Positions 1-9,701 of a DNA stretch of 12,500 nucleotides are shown in pieces. This stretch comes from Chrysomallon squamiferum. Its lineage: Eukaryota; Mollusca; Gastropoda; Neomphalida; Peltospiridae. A program made the translations under genes and the position numbers. Under the pieces are notes generated by a model. That model was not told where the DNA came from. It searched no databases and saw nothing but the letters and a program-made list of their open reading frames with translations. Within the stretch, counting starts at the first letter, position 1, and the number at the start of each line of letters is the position of its first letter. The stretch covers positions 7,356,059 to 7,368,558 of the forward strand of contig CM022678.1 of the NCBI GenBank assembly GCA_012295275.1. Direction: 5' to 3'.

Positions 1-141
1 ACATACCTACCTCTCTACCTACCTACCTACCTACCTACCTACCTACCTATCTATATATATAATATCTATCTATCTATATATCTATCTATCTATCTATCTA
101 TCTATATATCTATCTATCTATATATATATATATATATATAA
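1..141. repeat. Microsatellites (CTAC)n, (CTAT)n and (TA)n
   Basis: Tetranucleotide CTAC/ACCT units change into CTAT units and then a TA run. The block ends about 40 bp before exon 1. No coding signal is seen here; the upstream exon of the gene must lie outside the window. Confidence 0.95.
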
Positions 142-184
142 CTATATTTGTGTTTATCCGTCTATTTATTTATTTATCTTGCAG

Positions 185-304
185 CAAGCTGGATATGCCG
201 GTCGGATCAGTTCAAGTGTCCTAACAGTCACTGTATCGACGCTGATCAGAAATGTGACGGGATCACAGACTGCAAGATGACGTGGTGGGACGAGAGTTCG
301 TGTA
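185..304 (+). CDS. GRL101-like: Exon 1 in window: LDL-receptor class A module
   Basis: The 120-bp exon lies between a TTATCTTGCAG acceptor and a GTAAGT donor. Both ends are phase 1, the usual symmetric arrangement of LDLa exons, and this favours 185 over an alternative AG ending at 188. The translation starts SWICRSDQFKC and holds six cysteines with LDLa spacing, then CDGITDC and a final DESSC. All four acidic side chains that bind calcium in this family are present: the D of CDG, the D before the fifth cysteine, and the DE pair. There is one extra residue between the fifth cysteine and DE (KMTWW) compared with the usual four. In RXFP receptors this module is needed for activation, and GRL101 carries many copies. 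Others may lie upstream. Confidence 0.9.
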
Positions 305-311
305 GTAAGTC

Positions 312-1060
312 ACCAACTGTCAAACACACTGACTCACTGACTGACTCACTGACTAATTGTCTCACCGACTGACTCACTGACTGACTCACTGACTAATTGT
401 CTAACCGACTGACTCACTGACTGACTCACTGACTAATTGACTCACTGACTGACTGACTTACTGACTGACTCACTGACTAATTGTCTAACCGACTGACTCA
501 CTGACTGACTCACTGACTGACTCACTGACTAATTGACTCACTGACTGACTGACTTACTGACTGTCTCACTGACTAATTGTCTAACCGACTGACTCACTGA
601 CTGACTCACTGACTGATTTACTGACTCGCTGACTGACTCACTGGCTCACTGACTGACTCACCGACTGACTCACTAACTAACTCACTGACTGCCTCACTGA
701 TTGACTCACTGACTCGCTGACTCACTGACTGATTGACTGAGTAAGTGAGCGAGTGACTGACAAAATGACCGACAGTCTAACTGATTGAGTAACTCACTCA
801 TTCACTGATTGACTGAATGGATGAATCAGTCAATCAATCAATTAGTGAACATAATGAAAGAATGAATAAATGAATGACTGGCTAACCCACCGATTGACTG
901 ACTTTCTAAGTTATTGACTGATTCAGTGATTGGTGACTGACTGATTTTCTTTACAGGCGGCTGATCCACTGTTTGACATTTACTTATTTACTCACTGACT
1001 ATAACTGTCTGTCTGTCTGTCTGTCTGACTCGTCTACTGACTGTGTCTACTCACTTGCTT
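312..1060. repeat. ACTG-based satellite in intron 1 with higher-order units
   Basis: Mainly GACTGACTCACT units. The variant GACTAATTG recurs at 351, 391, 431, 475, 527 and 571, spaced 40, 40, 44, 52 and 44 bp, all multiples of four. A 96-bp unit is repeated at 431-526 and 527-622 with a few changes. The array decays after about 720 and contains a stretch in opposite orientation near 735-762. TGTC units follow at about 1005-1027. It fills most of the first half of intron 1, and no exon is recognised in it. Confidence 0.9.
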
Positions 1061-1089
1061 TTCTGTTACTTGTTGACTCACTGTCACAC

Positions 1090-1528
<439 letters not shown>

Positions 1529-1581
1529 CAGACAGACAATACTTAACCAATATCTCAGTGCACGTGTTTTTCTGCTTTCAG

Positions 1582-1702
1582 CTCACAAATGCCCGTACAA
1601 CTCAAACGCGTGTCTGTGCCAGGATGTCGTGATGAACTGCACGGAAAGAGGCCTCAAGGCGATACCAGACGGCGCTTTTTCTGAAAAAGGACTTACCAAG
1701 TT
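1582..1702 (+). CDS. GRL101-like: Exon 2 in window: Cys-rich LRR N-terminal cap and first repeat start
   Basis: The 121-bp exon follows a TTTTTCTGCTTTCAG acceptor and enters in phase 1, joining A of exon 1 to CT to make Thr. It reads HKCPYNSNACLCQDVVMNC, then ERGLKAIPDGAF. The C-x6-C-x-C-x6-C pattern is the LRRNT cap that precedes LRRs in RXFP and other LRR receptors, and KAIPDGAF is the end of a first repeat. NCT is an N-glycosylation sequon. The donor is GTAGGT at 1703 and leaves the exon in phase 2. The GTAAAA six bases further on cannot be used, because TAG would then fall in frame. The exon lies 62 bp downstream of a long (AG)n tract. Confidence 0.9.
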
Positions 1703-1902
1703 GTAGGTAAAATTAGGGATTACTCTATAGACATTTTCACACGTTCGAAACTCTGTGAACTCACTTAGAATGAATGTATAGTTGTATTGTAATCCGTTAT
1801 TTCAAAATGTGTATCTTTCTTCCACAATCTTTATTGTTATTAACCTTTACTGTGCTACTACTGTACACTACAACTATTATTGATAGATTGATTAACTGCT
1901 AT

Positions 1903-1955
1903 TACTATTACAACAACAACTGGTACTGATGCTACAACTGCCACCACTACCACTT

Positions 1956-1994
<39 letters not shown>

Positions 1995-2400
1995 TTACTG
2001 CTACTACTAATATTACTACTGCTACTACTAATATTACTTCTGCTGCTACTACTATTTATACTACTACTAGTACTTCCACTACAACTATACACTACATTTG
2101 CTGCTAGTACTACTGCTACTACTACTACTACTACTATTACTGCTACTACTAATATTACTACTGCTACTACTAATATTACTTCTGCTGCTACTACTATTTA
2201 TACTACTACTAGTACTTCCACTACAACTATACACTACATTTGCTGCTAGTACTTCTGCTACTACTAGTTATACTACTATTACTCCTGCTACTAATACTAA
2301 TATTACTACTATTGCTGCTACTACTACTACTACAGTTTATACTACTTCTACGTCTATTATTACACTAATAATAATACTAATACTGCTAATACTACTTGTT
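1903..2400. repeat. CTA/ACT triplet block in intron 2 with a 142-bp tandem duplication
   Basis: Triplets of the ACT type with TGC and ATT variants. Sequence from about 1969-2110 is repeated at 2111-2252 with a constant 142-bp offset, including the non-triplet segment CACTACATTTGCTGCTAGT. After 2252 the array continues in degenerate form. Long open frames here in several phases are due to the three-base period. Confidence 0.93.
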
Positions 2401-3122
2401 TATTCGAGAGAAAAGAGAGGCATACTATAAATTATAAAAATAAATCTTTAAGACAAACTATACAGAAAGTGCAGATCTAATGATTAAAGAAAACGGTAAC
2501 ATATTTAAACTAAAGTACTGATCCTTCACCCAAGAAAAAACAAAAACAAAAAACAAACAAGAAAGACAAAATAAAAATAAATAATAATAAGAGGAATGTG
2601 AAATAATAAATACATAATTAAACCGAACGAACACAATAAAAAAGAAACTTAAAGAAAGAAAGAAAAAAAAAAAAAAAAAAGAAGAAAAATAAAAAAAAAA
2701 AAATAAAAAAAAAAAAATAACCAAAAAAATTAACGAAGAAAAGGAAAAAAAAGAAACGAAAAGAAAGTATTTTTAGAATCTTGACGACGTCTGAAAAGTA
2801 ATTTTAATCTTATTAAATTCATTTTTGTTCATCTCAGCTAAAAAAATATAAATTTATAATTGGCGAAATCGTCAGTTGGTTTATAAAACATCAACCTCAT
2901 TAATTTAACAAAAATGAAAGAGTAATTTACCTTACTGTCAGGAAAAAAAGAAGTTTCTGAATTTTATCTTCAACTTATTTTTTTATTTTTTATTTTATTT
3001 TAATTTTGTTTTATCTCTCTTTTTTTTGGTTTTAATTAATTAATTTATTTATTTATTTATTTATTTTATTTGTATCCGCATCATATACTCGCGAACTCTG
3101 ACATCTGATATTTATTTATTTG

Positions 3123-3125
<3 letters not shown>
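2401..3125. other. A-rich block followed by AT-rich sequence in intron 2, no gene seen
   Basis: Between about 2410 and 2770 the + strand is strongly A-rich, with long runs of A and AAAT/GAAA units around 2660-2760. From 2771 it becomes T-rich with TTTA units near 3030-3070. No splice-bounded LRR or LDLa text is seen in any frame. An old A-rich retroposon tail is possible but has no recognisable body. Confidence 0.6.
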
Positions 3126-3424
<299 letters not shown>

Positions 3425-3637
3425 ATCTCTCCCTAATTTGATGTTAATATTTTGCGTCAGTTTCTAAATGCATTACTTCATTTACCAAATTCATTTCTCC
3501 TCGTAACAACGTCAACAATAATAATCAGACTTTTACAGACAATTCAATATTTTCCTTTCCCTTTTAAACTATGATAAGCCTTCTTCTTTCATCGTATTTT
3601 AATGATTACTGTCAATATTATTAAAATGTATTTCCAG

Positions 3638-3712
3638 CCTTTTCGGGAACAATCACTTGGGCCAGTCTTTGGCTGAAGATACTTTCACAGACCTCGAAAG
3701 ACTTTCTTACTT
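3638..3712 (+). CDS. GRL101-like: Exon 3 in window: leucine-rich repeat (25-residue form)
   Basis: The 75-bp exon lies between a TGTATTTCCAG acceptor and a GTACGT donor, phase 2 at both ends. The junction codon TT+C gives Phe, followed by LFGNNHLGQSLAEDTFTDL and ERLSY. It matches the LRR pattern L-x-L-x-x-N-x-L, with the asparagine-ladder residue present. It is one codon longer than the six following LRR exons; the extra residue lies in GQSLAED between the beta strand and the F-x-x-L helix-side segment. This is the least repeat-like of the seven, but its phase and position support it. Confidence 0.85.
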
Positions 3713-3900
3713 GTACGTTTTGATTTTTTCTATTTTTTCGGTTTGATTTTTAATTTTTATTCGTATTATAGATTCACATATAGGCTGATGAAAGCATGGA
3801 CAGCGAGACAAATGAATAAACAGATAATTGATACCTTTTACTAATACTTACCTATGTACGTAAATGCATGGCAAAATTTACAGACATATATACATAATAT

Positions 3901-3945
<45 letters not shown>

Positions 3946-4341
3946 AAGATGCCTACATAGATATATACATGCAAAGATAAATACATACCTATCTAATTCA
4001 TACATTATTAAATACATAGTTATATACACTTGTGTATGATTATGTGTGTATGTGTGTGTGACTCCAGTTATTACAACAACAAAAATTAATAGTTTAACAA
4101 GTCCCTTCTTCAGACATTATTCTGAAGTTTCGTAATTTAATACGCTACAACGCAATAAACATAAAACTTGATAACCTAGCATATTTTTTCAGTATTCATT
4201 GTAGACAATAATAACATCAGATATTACGACTTTTAACTAAAAAAAATCAACTATACTCTAACAGCGCTTGAACCTTTAACAAATATCAGGTTTTATTTCA
4301 TTTAACCAATGCTAATCTCTTTGTCGTTACTTATATTACAG
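3713..4341 (+). other. Intron 3, with (TA)n at 3907-3942
   Basis: AT-rich intron with a 36-bp TA run, flanking TACATA-type sequence and a short TGTG run near 4042-4060. Nothing coding is seen; frames on both strands across the TA run are low-complexity translations. Confidence 0.8.
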
Positions 4342-4413
4342 AGACCTCAGCAATAACTCGATTACGGAAATTCCCGAAGGATGTTTCCGATCTCTGTGGC
4401 GAGTGACAACACT
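4342..4413 (+). CDS. GRL101-like: Exon 4 in window: leucine-rich repeat
   Basis: The 72-bp exon lies between a TATATTACAG acceptor and a GTGAGT donor, phase 2 at both ends. With the junction codon TT+A (Leu) it reads LDLSNNSITEIPEGCF, then RSLWRVTT. This is a textbook 24-residue LRR with the ladder Asn and an NNS glycosylation sequon. A cysteine (GCF) replaces the common Ala before Phe. If the donor is not used, the next codons are CTG TGA, a stop. Confidence 0.95.
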
Positions 4414-4429
4414 GTGAGTAATACGTGTC

Positions 4430-4725
4430 TCACTTTCGTTTGATTTAAATATGTTATAGGACAATGAATGAACACAAATACACAGGCCCGAATGCGTTGT
4501 GAATAAGATACTATTTAATTTACACACGAATAAACGAACGCTGAATTTAAATATATTACAGGGTAAAGAATAAACAAATGTTGAATTTAAAGGTTATGGT
4601 TGTTGAATAAAGAATTTAAATATCATACGAGGAGATAAATAAATGAATGTTGAAAATAAACTTTAGTGAAAGATAAACAACGAACTGTTGAACTTAAATA
4701 GGTTATATAGTGATGCAAACGACTG
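4430..4725. repeat. Degenerate tandem repeat of about 40 bp in intron 4
   Basis: The motif TTGAATTTAAA and relatives occur at about 4440, 4541, 4581, 4611, 4650 and 4688, often after GAATAAACAAA-type sequence. Spacing is roughly 30 to 40 bp or multiples. Copies are well diverged, so this is an old minisatellite starting just after exon 4. Confidence 0.6.
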
Positions 4726-4729
4726 TCGA

Positions 4730-4730
<1 letters not shown>

Positions 4731-4827
<97 letters not shown>

Positions 4828-4828
4828 A
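4731..4828. repeat. Perfect (CTAT)n microsatellite, 98 bp
   Basis: About 24 uninterrupted tetranucleotide units, following directly on the degenerate 40-bp repeat. The lack of interruptions suggests recent expansion and a length that probably varies between individuals. From 4829 to exon 5 the intron is AT-rich with no other feature seen. Confidence 0.98.
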
Positions 4829-5318
4829 TGCTATGTATTTATGAATAAACAAACATATAGAGCGTAAGAGAATCGTGTTATTCTCCAAGACTTTCTGATT
4901 GAAAAAATCCTATATCTGACACATTAATAGAATAAAAATATTTATTTAAATCATAAAACGCTATTGTAAGATAATATTTGAATAAGCATCCAAGTAACAA
5001 TTAATTATTTCAAATTAGTATTCTAATGTTTACATAGAAAGTTAGATTGTACATTAAAATATATCAATTTTTGGTCTTTATTTTTCTTTTTCTTTTTTCC
5101 CCCAAGAATCCAAAAAGATAGCAGTATTCTTTTATATGTGATCCACAAAATGTAATCAGTTATAAATGAGCTGTATGTTAATTTGATTTATTTTTTATTA
5201 TTTTGTTGATTTAGTTTACTCAGAAAACAACAACAGTTTTTATACGTATTATCTGCAATCAATGTTATGTAAGGAATGAAATAATTTAGTTAATTATTTT
5301 GTATTTTTATTGACACAG

Positions 5319-5390
5319 AAATCTAGAAAACAACAAGCTGACAACTTTGAAAAATGCAACTTTCATTGGACTCGTTAACCTCAAACACGT
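5319..5390 (+). CDS. GRL101-like: Exon 5 in window: leucine-rich repeat
   Basis: The 72-bp exon lies between a TTTTTATTGACACAG acceptor and a GTACGT donor. The junction codon CT+A gives Leu, followed by NLENNKLTTLKNATFIGL and VNLKH. The ladder Asn is present and NAT is a sequon. The exon ends in GT, so the next junction codon is GT+G (Val). A GTGTAC two bases earlier is a possible competing GT, but only the GTACGT at 5391 keeps phase 2. Triplet repeats begin less than 20 bp into the intron. Confidence 0.93.
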
Positions 5391-5404
5391 GTACGTACAT
5401 TGTC

Positions 5405-5407
5405 TTT

Positions 5408-5439
<32 letters not shown>

Positions 5440-5528
5440 TATCATTATTATTATTATTACTGTTGTTGTTGTTATTATTGTTATTATTGTTGTTGTTATC
5501 GTTATTGTTGTTATTATTATTAGTGTTG

Positions 5529-5560
<32 letters not shown>

Positions 5561-5688
5561 GGTGGTGATGATGTTGGTGTTGTTGTTCCTCTTCTTCATC
5601 TTCTTGAGGTCGTGTTAATATCATCTTTATGGCAATGTTACTGATGTCGTATCATCATTATCATCATCATTTCTGTTATTATTGTTAC

Positions 5689-5726
<38 letters not shown>

Positions 5727-5736
5727 CTATTATTAC

Positions 5737-5769
<33 letters not shown>

Positions 5770-5870
5770 CAGTTTCAGTAGTAGCAACAGTTTTAGTAAT
5801 AATAACAGTAGCAGTAGTTTTTTTGTAGTAGTAATAGTAGTCATAATAGTAGTCACTGCTGTTGTAGACA
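5405..5870. repeat. Complex trinucleotide block at the start of intron 5
   Basis: Ordered blocks of ATC, TTA, GTT, GTG, then ATC again, a longer TTA run at about 5687-5767 and TAG/AGT-type triplets to about 5860. It starts less than 20 bp after the exon 5 donor. All frames across it give homopolymer-like peptides and are not coding. Confidence 0.95.
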
Positions 5871-5949
5871 TATCTATGAATTCGTGTTGTGTTCCTGTTT
5901 TTCCACATTTTCTATTTTCTGTTTCTCATAAAACATTTTTCGTTTATGA

Positions 5950-6072
5950 CGTGTTAAGAGGGTGACAGAGTGATAATCACAGCCACATTATAAATCTGAG
6001 AATTCCATCAGACCGAACTTCTGTTCATCGTTCAGCGGTGATTTAAACCACTACAGTATCCCTCTATCAGCT
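5950..6072 (-). mobile_element. Possible degenerate tRNA-derived SINE
   Basis: On the - strand, TGTAGTGGTTTAAA (6042-6055) resembles the A-box region of molluscan tRNA-derived SINEs. AGTTCGGTCT about 34 bases further on keeps the GTTCG core of a B box. The following sequence has TCACTCTGTCACC, like a SINE body. No target-site duplication or clean tail could be fixed. This is recognition by eye only, and the match is weak. Confidence 0.3.
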
Positions 6073-6402
6073 CATAAACAGTCTGAAACCATTGCACCAG
6101 CCATGGCTTCGAAAGAAAGACTATGTAACGCATTTTCACAATGAAAAACAAACATGTTCTACCAAATTCGGGTAGCCGTAAACAACTAAAATGTATACTG
6201 CTCCTGTTAGATGCGGTTTTGTTTTTTGTTGAATAAAACGAAAAATAAACACTTTGTAAAGCGTACTCACAAAGTCTAGCAGCCAGTAAAATCTGTAATT
6301 CAGTTTAAATTAGTCAAATTTTTAAATGTAACCAAACCAAAAAAAGATGTAACGAGCTTTCAGAAAGATGCAGTTTGCTTATTTCAGGCTGTAAAACGAG
6401 AA
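6073..6402. other. Intron 5 unique sequence, nothing recognised
   Basis: Moderately AT-rich sequence without clear tandem repeats. A small inverted repeat ACTTTGT/ACAAAGT lies at 6251-6275. No exon-like text is seen. It ends in a T run at about 6403-6421. Confidence 0.5.
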
Positions 6403-6456
6403 ATTTTTTTTTTTTTTTTTTAAATGAAAAACAAAAGGAAAACAAACTCTAACAGG

Positions 6457-6742
<286 letters not shown>

Positions 6743-6748
6743 ATGTAT

Positions 6749-6804
6749 GTGAATGTGTGTCTGTGTGTCTGTGTGTTTGTGTGTGTGTCTGTGCCTGTGT
6801 GTCT
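6749..6804. repeat. (TG)n-rich stretch
   Basis: Interrupted GT/TGTC units follow the right arm of the foldback. Short and impure. Confidence 0.85.
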
Positions 6805-6856
6805 GGTTATTTTCTGCTGGAAAACAATACCATGTAGAAGATCCTTTTAAAAGATA

Positions 6857-6949
6857 AAATCCGCATATACCGCAACGCCCATGTATAAAATGCGCATATA
6901 CCGCTCGCCTTTGTGAACAAATCCTTGTATACCGCACGTCGCTGTGTTC
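6857..6949. repeat. Three copies of a 31-bp tandem repeat
   Basis: Copies at 6857-6887, 6888-6918 and 6919-6949 each begin AAAT and contain TATACCGC at the same place (6866, 6897, 6928). They share further CGC and TG positions. Copies are diverged but exactly in register. It is not a simple-sequence repeat, unlike most of the window. Confidence 0.8.
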
Positions 6950-7236
6950 AAACAGACTCGCTGCTTGTTTCTGAGAATGAACCATCATCGGCGGCCATAA
7001 AACAGAAACGCAGAATTCTCATCACTGTTAATTACAAATGAAGACCTGCATAACGACGCCCGGCTCACAAAGCTACTGGAAAGTTCAATGACCTTGGATC
7101 TAATTAATATTCATGATTAGGACCCCCCCTGACTGAAGAGAAACGTCGTCAGAGATCCTGGTTTTCAGTTCTTTTCTACAAGATAAACTTTATGAGCGGA
7201 CGTAATGGACAGTCCGCTTAAGAAAAGCTAAACTGA
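6950..7236. other. Less repetitive, higher-GC island in intron 5
   Basis: Complex sequence with several CG dinucleotides, a run of seven C at 7123-7129 and a short hairpin AGCGGAC/GTCCGCT at 7195-7201 and 7212-7218. The hairpin is followed 18 bp later by a 22-bp T run (7237-7258). No open frame of note and no LRR text. It could be part of an unrecognised interspersed element or a conserved intronic element. Confidence 0.4.
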
Positions 7237-7355
7237 TTTTTTTTTTTTTTTTTTTTTTCGTCTTAGGATTTATATATTACTGAATTAGTATGTTAACAAT
7301 CTATTCAATTAATCTATTATTCTTGTTTACCGGACTGGTGAATATTAAATTATTA

Positions 7356-7454
7356 GATTAACAGATTTATTTGCACTTCTGGACAGACGGCGATTAGATT
7401 TACCCGATTCACAGATTATTTACCTTCTTGAACTTATGGCGATGAGATTAGCGG
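7356..7454. repeat. Diverged 50-bp tandem repeat in intron 5
   Basis: Copies at 7356-7405 and 7406-7454 align along their length: both start GATT.ACAGA, contain CTT.T around the middle and end GGCGAT.AGATT. Flanking ATTAGATTA-rich sequence from about 7305 to 7515 may hold further degraded copies. Confidence 0.6.
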
Positions 7455-7567
7455 ATTAATATTATTATTTTACATCATTAGATTAACAAACTGTTGAGGT
7501 TATTGGATTATTAGATAAGTAGCAAATCATTTATCGGTAAGCCTGTTGGCGGCTCTTTTTTTTTTTG

Positions 7568-7950
7568 AAGATGAAGAGATATTATTATTATTATTATTAT
7601 TCAGGTGTTAAATAGGAATCGTTATTTCACACAAACATTTTGAGTGTTTAATGCACTGTGGATGCGAGGACTTTGTACGCTAATAGGGTTGATGTGCAGT
7701 GTTTTACAATGACAACGACAATCACTTTAGTCTCATAAACTGTAGGATTACAAACATGGTGAGCTGGCCTTGACAGTGTGGTACATTCTAAGAGAATAAG
7801 ATTACGTTACAAACAGAGGCTTTACTTTAATAGTTTTACTTGGAGCGATTAAGTCTATTTTATTATTATTATTTTCTTGTTCCTATTAATTTATTGTCAT
7901 ATTATTTTCAGTTTATCATTCTGTTAATATATAATTCTTTCTCTCTGTGT
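7568..7950. other. Intron 5 unique sequence with a short (ATT)n
   Basis: An ATT run lies at about 7579-7601. The rest is ordinary intron sequence with no splice-bounded coding text recognised on either strand. Confidence 0.5.
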
Positions 7951-7955
7951 GTGCT

Positions 7956-8003
7956 GATATATATATATATATATATATCTACACACACACACATACTCAC
8001 ACG

Positions 8004-8036
<33 letters not shown>

Positions 8037-8230
8037 CTTCAGGAAAACTGTCTATTTATCTACCTACCTACCTACTTGTTTATCTCTCTGCCTGATTGCA
8101 TCTTTGTCTGCGCATCTATTATAAGTATGCATGAGTATAATCTATCTGTATATGTATGTATATGCATATATGTGTGTGTGTGTGGATGTGTATGTGTGTA
8201 TATATATATGCGTGTGAGTATTTATATATA
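7956..8230. repeat. (AT)n, (CA)n, (TA)n and (TG)n compound microsatellites
   Basis: AT at about 7957-7978, CA at about 7981-8021 (interrupted), TA to 8037, then CTAC units and later TG and TA runs. The CA run at 7981-8021 and TG runs near 8169-8184 are complementary. Open frames here are low-complexity. Confidence 0.93.
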
Positions 8231-8265
8231 CACACACGTATATGTATTTCTCCAAGTTTTAACTG

Positions 8266-8311
8266 TAATAATAATAATAATAACAATAATAATAATAATA
8301 ATAATAATAAC

Positions 8312-8351
<40 letters not shown>

Positions 8352-8353
8352 TA
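8266..8353. repeat. (TAA)n microsatellite before exon 6
   Basis: 88 bp of TAA with two CAA interruptions, ending 22 bp upstream of exon 6. It therefore occupies the place where the branch point would be expected; the acceptor tract is only ATTATTTCAG. Confidence 0.95.
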
Positions 8354-8375
8354 TTTAAACGTGATATTATTTCAG

Positions 8376-8447
8376 GTATCTCAAAGGTAACCAGATTGAA
8401 TCCATCCATTCTGACGCCTTTCTTGGACTTTCTCATTTGAGATCGCT
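8376..8447 (+). CDS. GRL101-like: Exon 6 in window: leucine-rich repeat
   Basis: The 72-bp exon follows an ATTATTTCAG acceptor, which lies just after an 88-bp (TAA)n tract, and ends at a GTGAGT donor. With GT+G (Val) it reads VYLKGNQIESIHSDAF, then LGLSHLRS. It is a standard 24-residue LRR with the ladder Asn. It comes after the largest intron in the window (2985 bp). Read-through at the donor would give CTG TGA. Confidence 0.95.
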
Positions 8448-8499
8448 GTGAGTAAATTTATTATATAGTTTTTTCTGTTTTAATCAGTACGTATGTGAG

Positions 8500-8777
<278 letters not shown>

Positions 8778-9010
8778 GTATGTTTCTCTGTCTTTCTAGA
8801 CCTATCTACATTTACATATACATATCTTTGTCTTCCATTATCTATCTTTCTTAATATCTGTCTAGTAATTATGAATTTTGTTTTATCTCTCTCACGATTT
8901 CTTTGTGTTATTGTTATTATTTTTATTACCGTTGTTGTTATTATTATTACTGTTATTGTTGTTGTTGATGTTTTGGGGTTTTTTTTTGTTATTATTATTA
9001 TTTATTTCAG

Positions 9011-9082
9011 AGATCTAAGCAATCAACAACTAACGTCACTAAATCAAAACTCGTTCGTTGGTCTAAAGGATCTCTACGTTTT
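9011..9082 (+). CDS. GRL101-like: Exon 7 in window: leucine-rich repeat with Gln at the Asn-ladder position
   Basis: The 72-bp exon lies between a TTATTTCAG acceptor and a GTAAGT donor, phase 2 at both ends. With CT+A (Leu) it reads LDLSNQQLTSLNQNSF, then VGLKDLYV. Length, spacing and phase match its neighbours. At the sixth position of L-x-L-x-x-N-x-L it has Gln where the other six LRR exons keep Asn. Read-through at the donor gives TTG TAA. Confidence 0.95.
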
Positions 9083-9194
9083 GTAAGTATAAAGTTTTAT
9101 TCAGAGACAGATTTTGAGCAGGGTAATGAATTGTATAGTTATGTAGTTTCTGTTTCAATTATTATTAGTAATCATTCAGTTATTATTAGGAACT

Positions 9195-9610
9195 TTTCTG
9201 TCTATAACCACCATCAAAACAACAATAACAACATCAACAACTGCTACTACAACTGTTATTACACTATAATTACCATTACTATTACTGCTACTACTGCTAT
9301 TATTACTATTACTACTACTATTACTACTATTATTATTACTTTTAATACTAGAAATACTACTGCTACTATTATTATTTCTACTGTTATTACTACTATTACT
9401 ACTACTACTACAATGATTAATGCTGTGTCCTTTGCTAGTGCAACCACAACTAATGTTGTTACTACTGTTGCTACTGCTACTAGTACTACTACTACTACGA
9501 TAACTACAAATACTACGAATACTATGAATATTGCCACTACTGTTTATCCTGCAACTATTTCTATAATAATTAGTGTTGTTGTTGTCGTTGTTGTTGCCAC
9601 GGCTGCTGCT
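9195..9610. repeat. ACT-rich degenerate triplet block in intron 7
   Basis: Triplets of the ACT/ATT type with AAC and GTT variants. The + strand is rich in ACTACT. The three-base period keeps frames open in both directions (for example 9131-9649), but the products are Thr/Ile or Val strings without domain character. Confidence 0.9.
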
Positions 9611-9701
9611 GTTATTGTAATTTTACAGTTGTCTTATGAAATAGTTTAGAGATAATAAAATGACTTACCGCGAAAAAGATTCATTAAGGCTGGCATTGTT
9701 C

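Noticed and set aside
148-372. 74-residue frame including the LDLa module as a small independent gene
   Set aside because: The first residues come from TATT repeats before a splice acceptor and the last ones from the intron satellite. Only 185-304 is coding, as an internal exon.
957-1000. Possible extra exon after TTTCTTTACAG at 957
   Set aside because: The acceptor looks good, but the following sequence is not LDLa or LRR and no matching donor keeps phase. Exon 1 joins exon 2 directly in phase.
2458-2724. Phe-rich minus-strand frame
   Set aside because: Translation of an A-rich block; no domain and no splice support.
5354-5908. Poly-Ile, poly-Asn and poly-Val frames on both strands in intron 5
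   Set aside because: Homopolymer-like translations of ATT, GTT and GTG triplets, open in several frames at once.
9131-9649. 172-residue Thr/Ile-rich frame in intron 7
   Set aside because: It follows the three-base period of ACT repeats, lacks stops only for that reason, and lies inside an intron.
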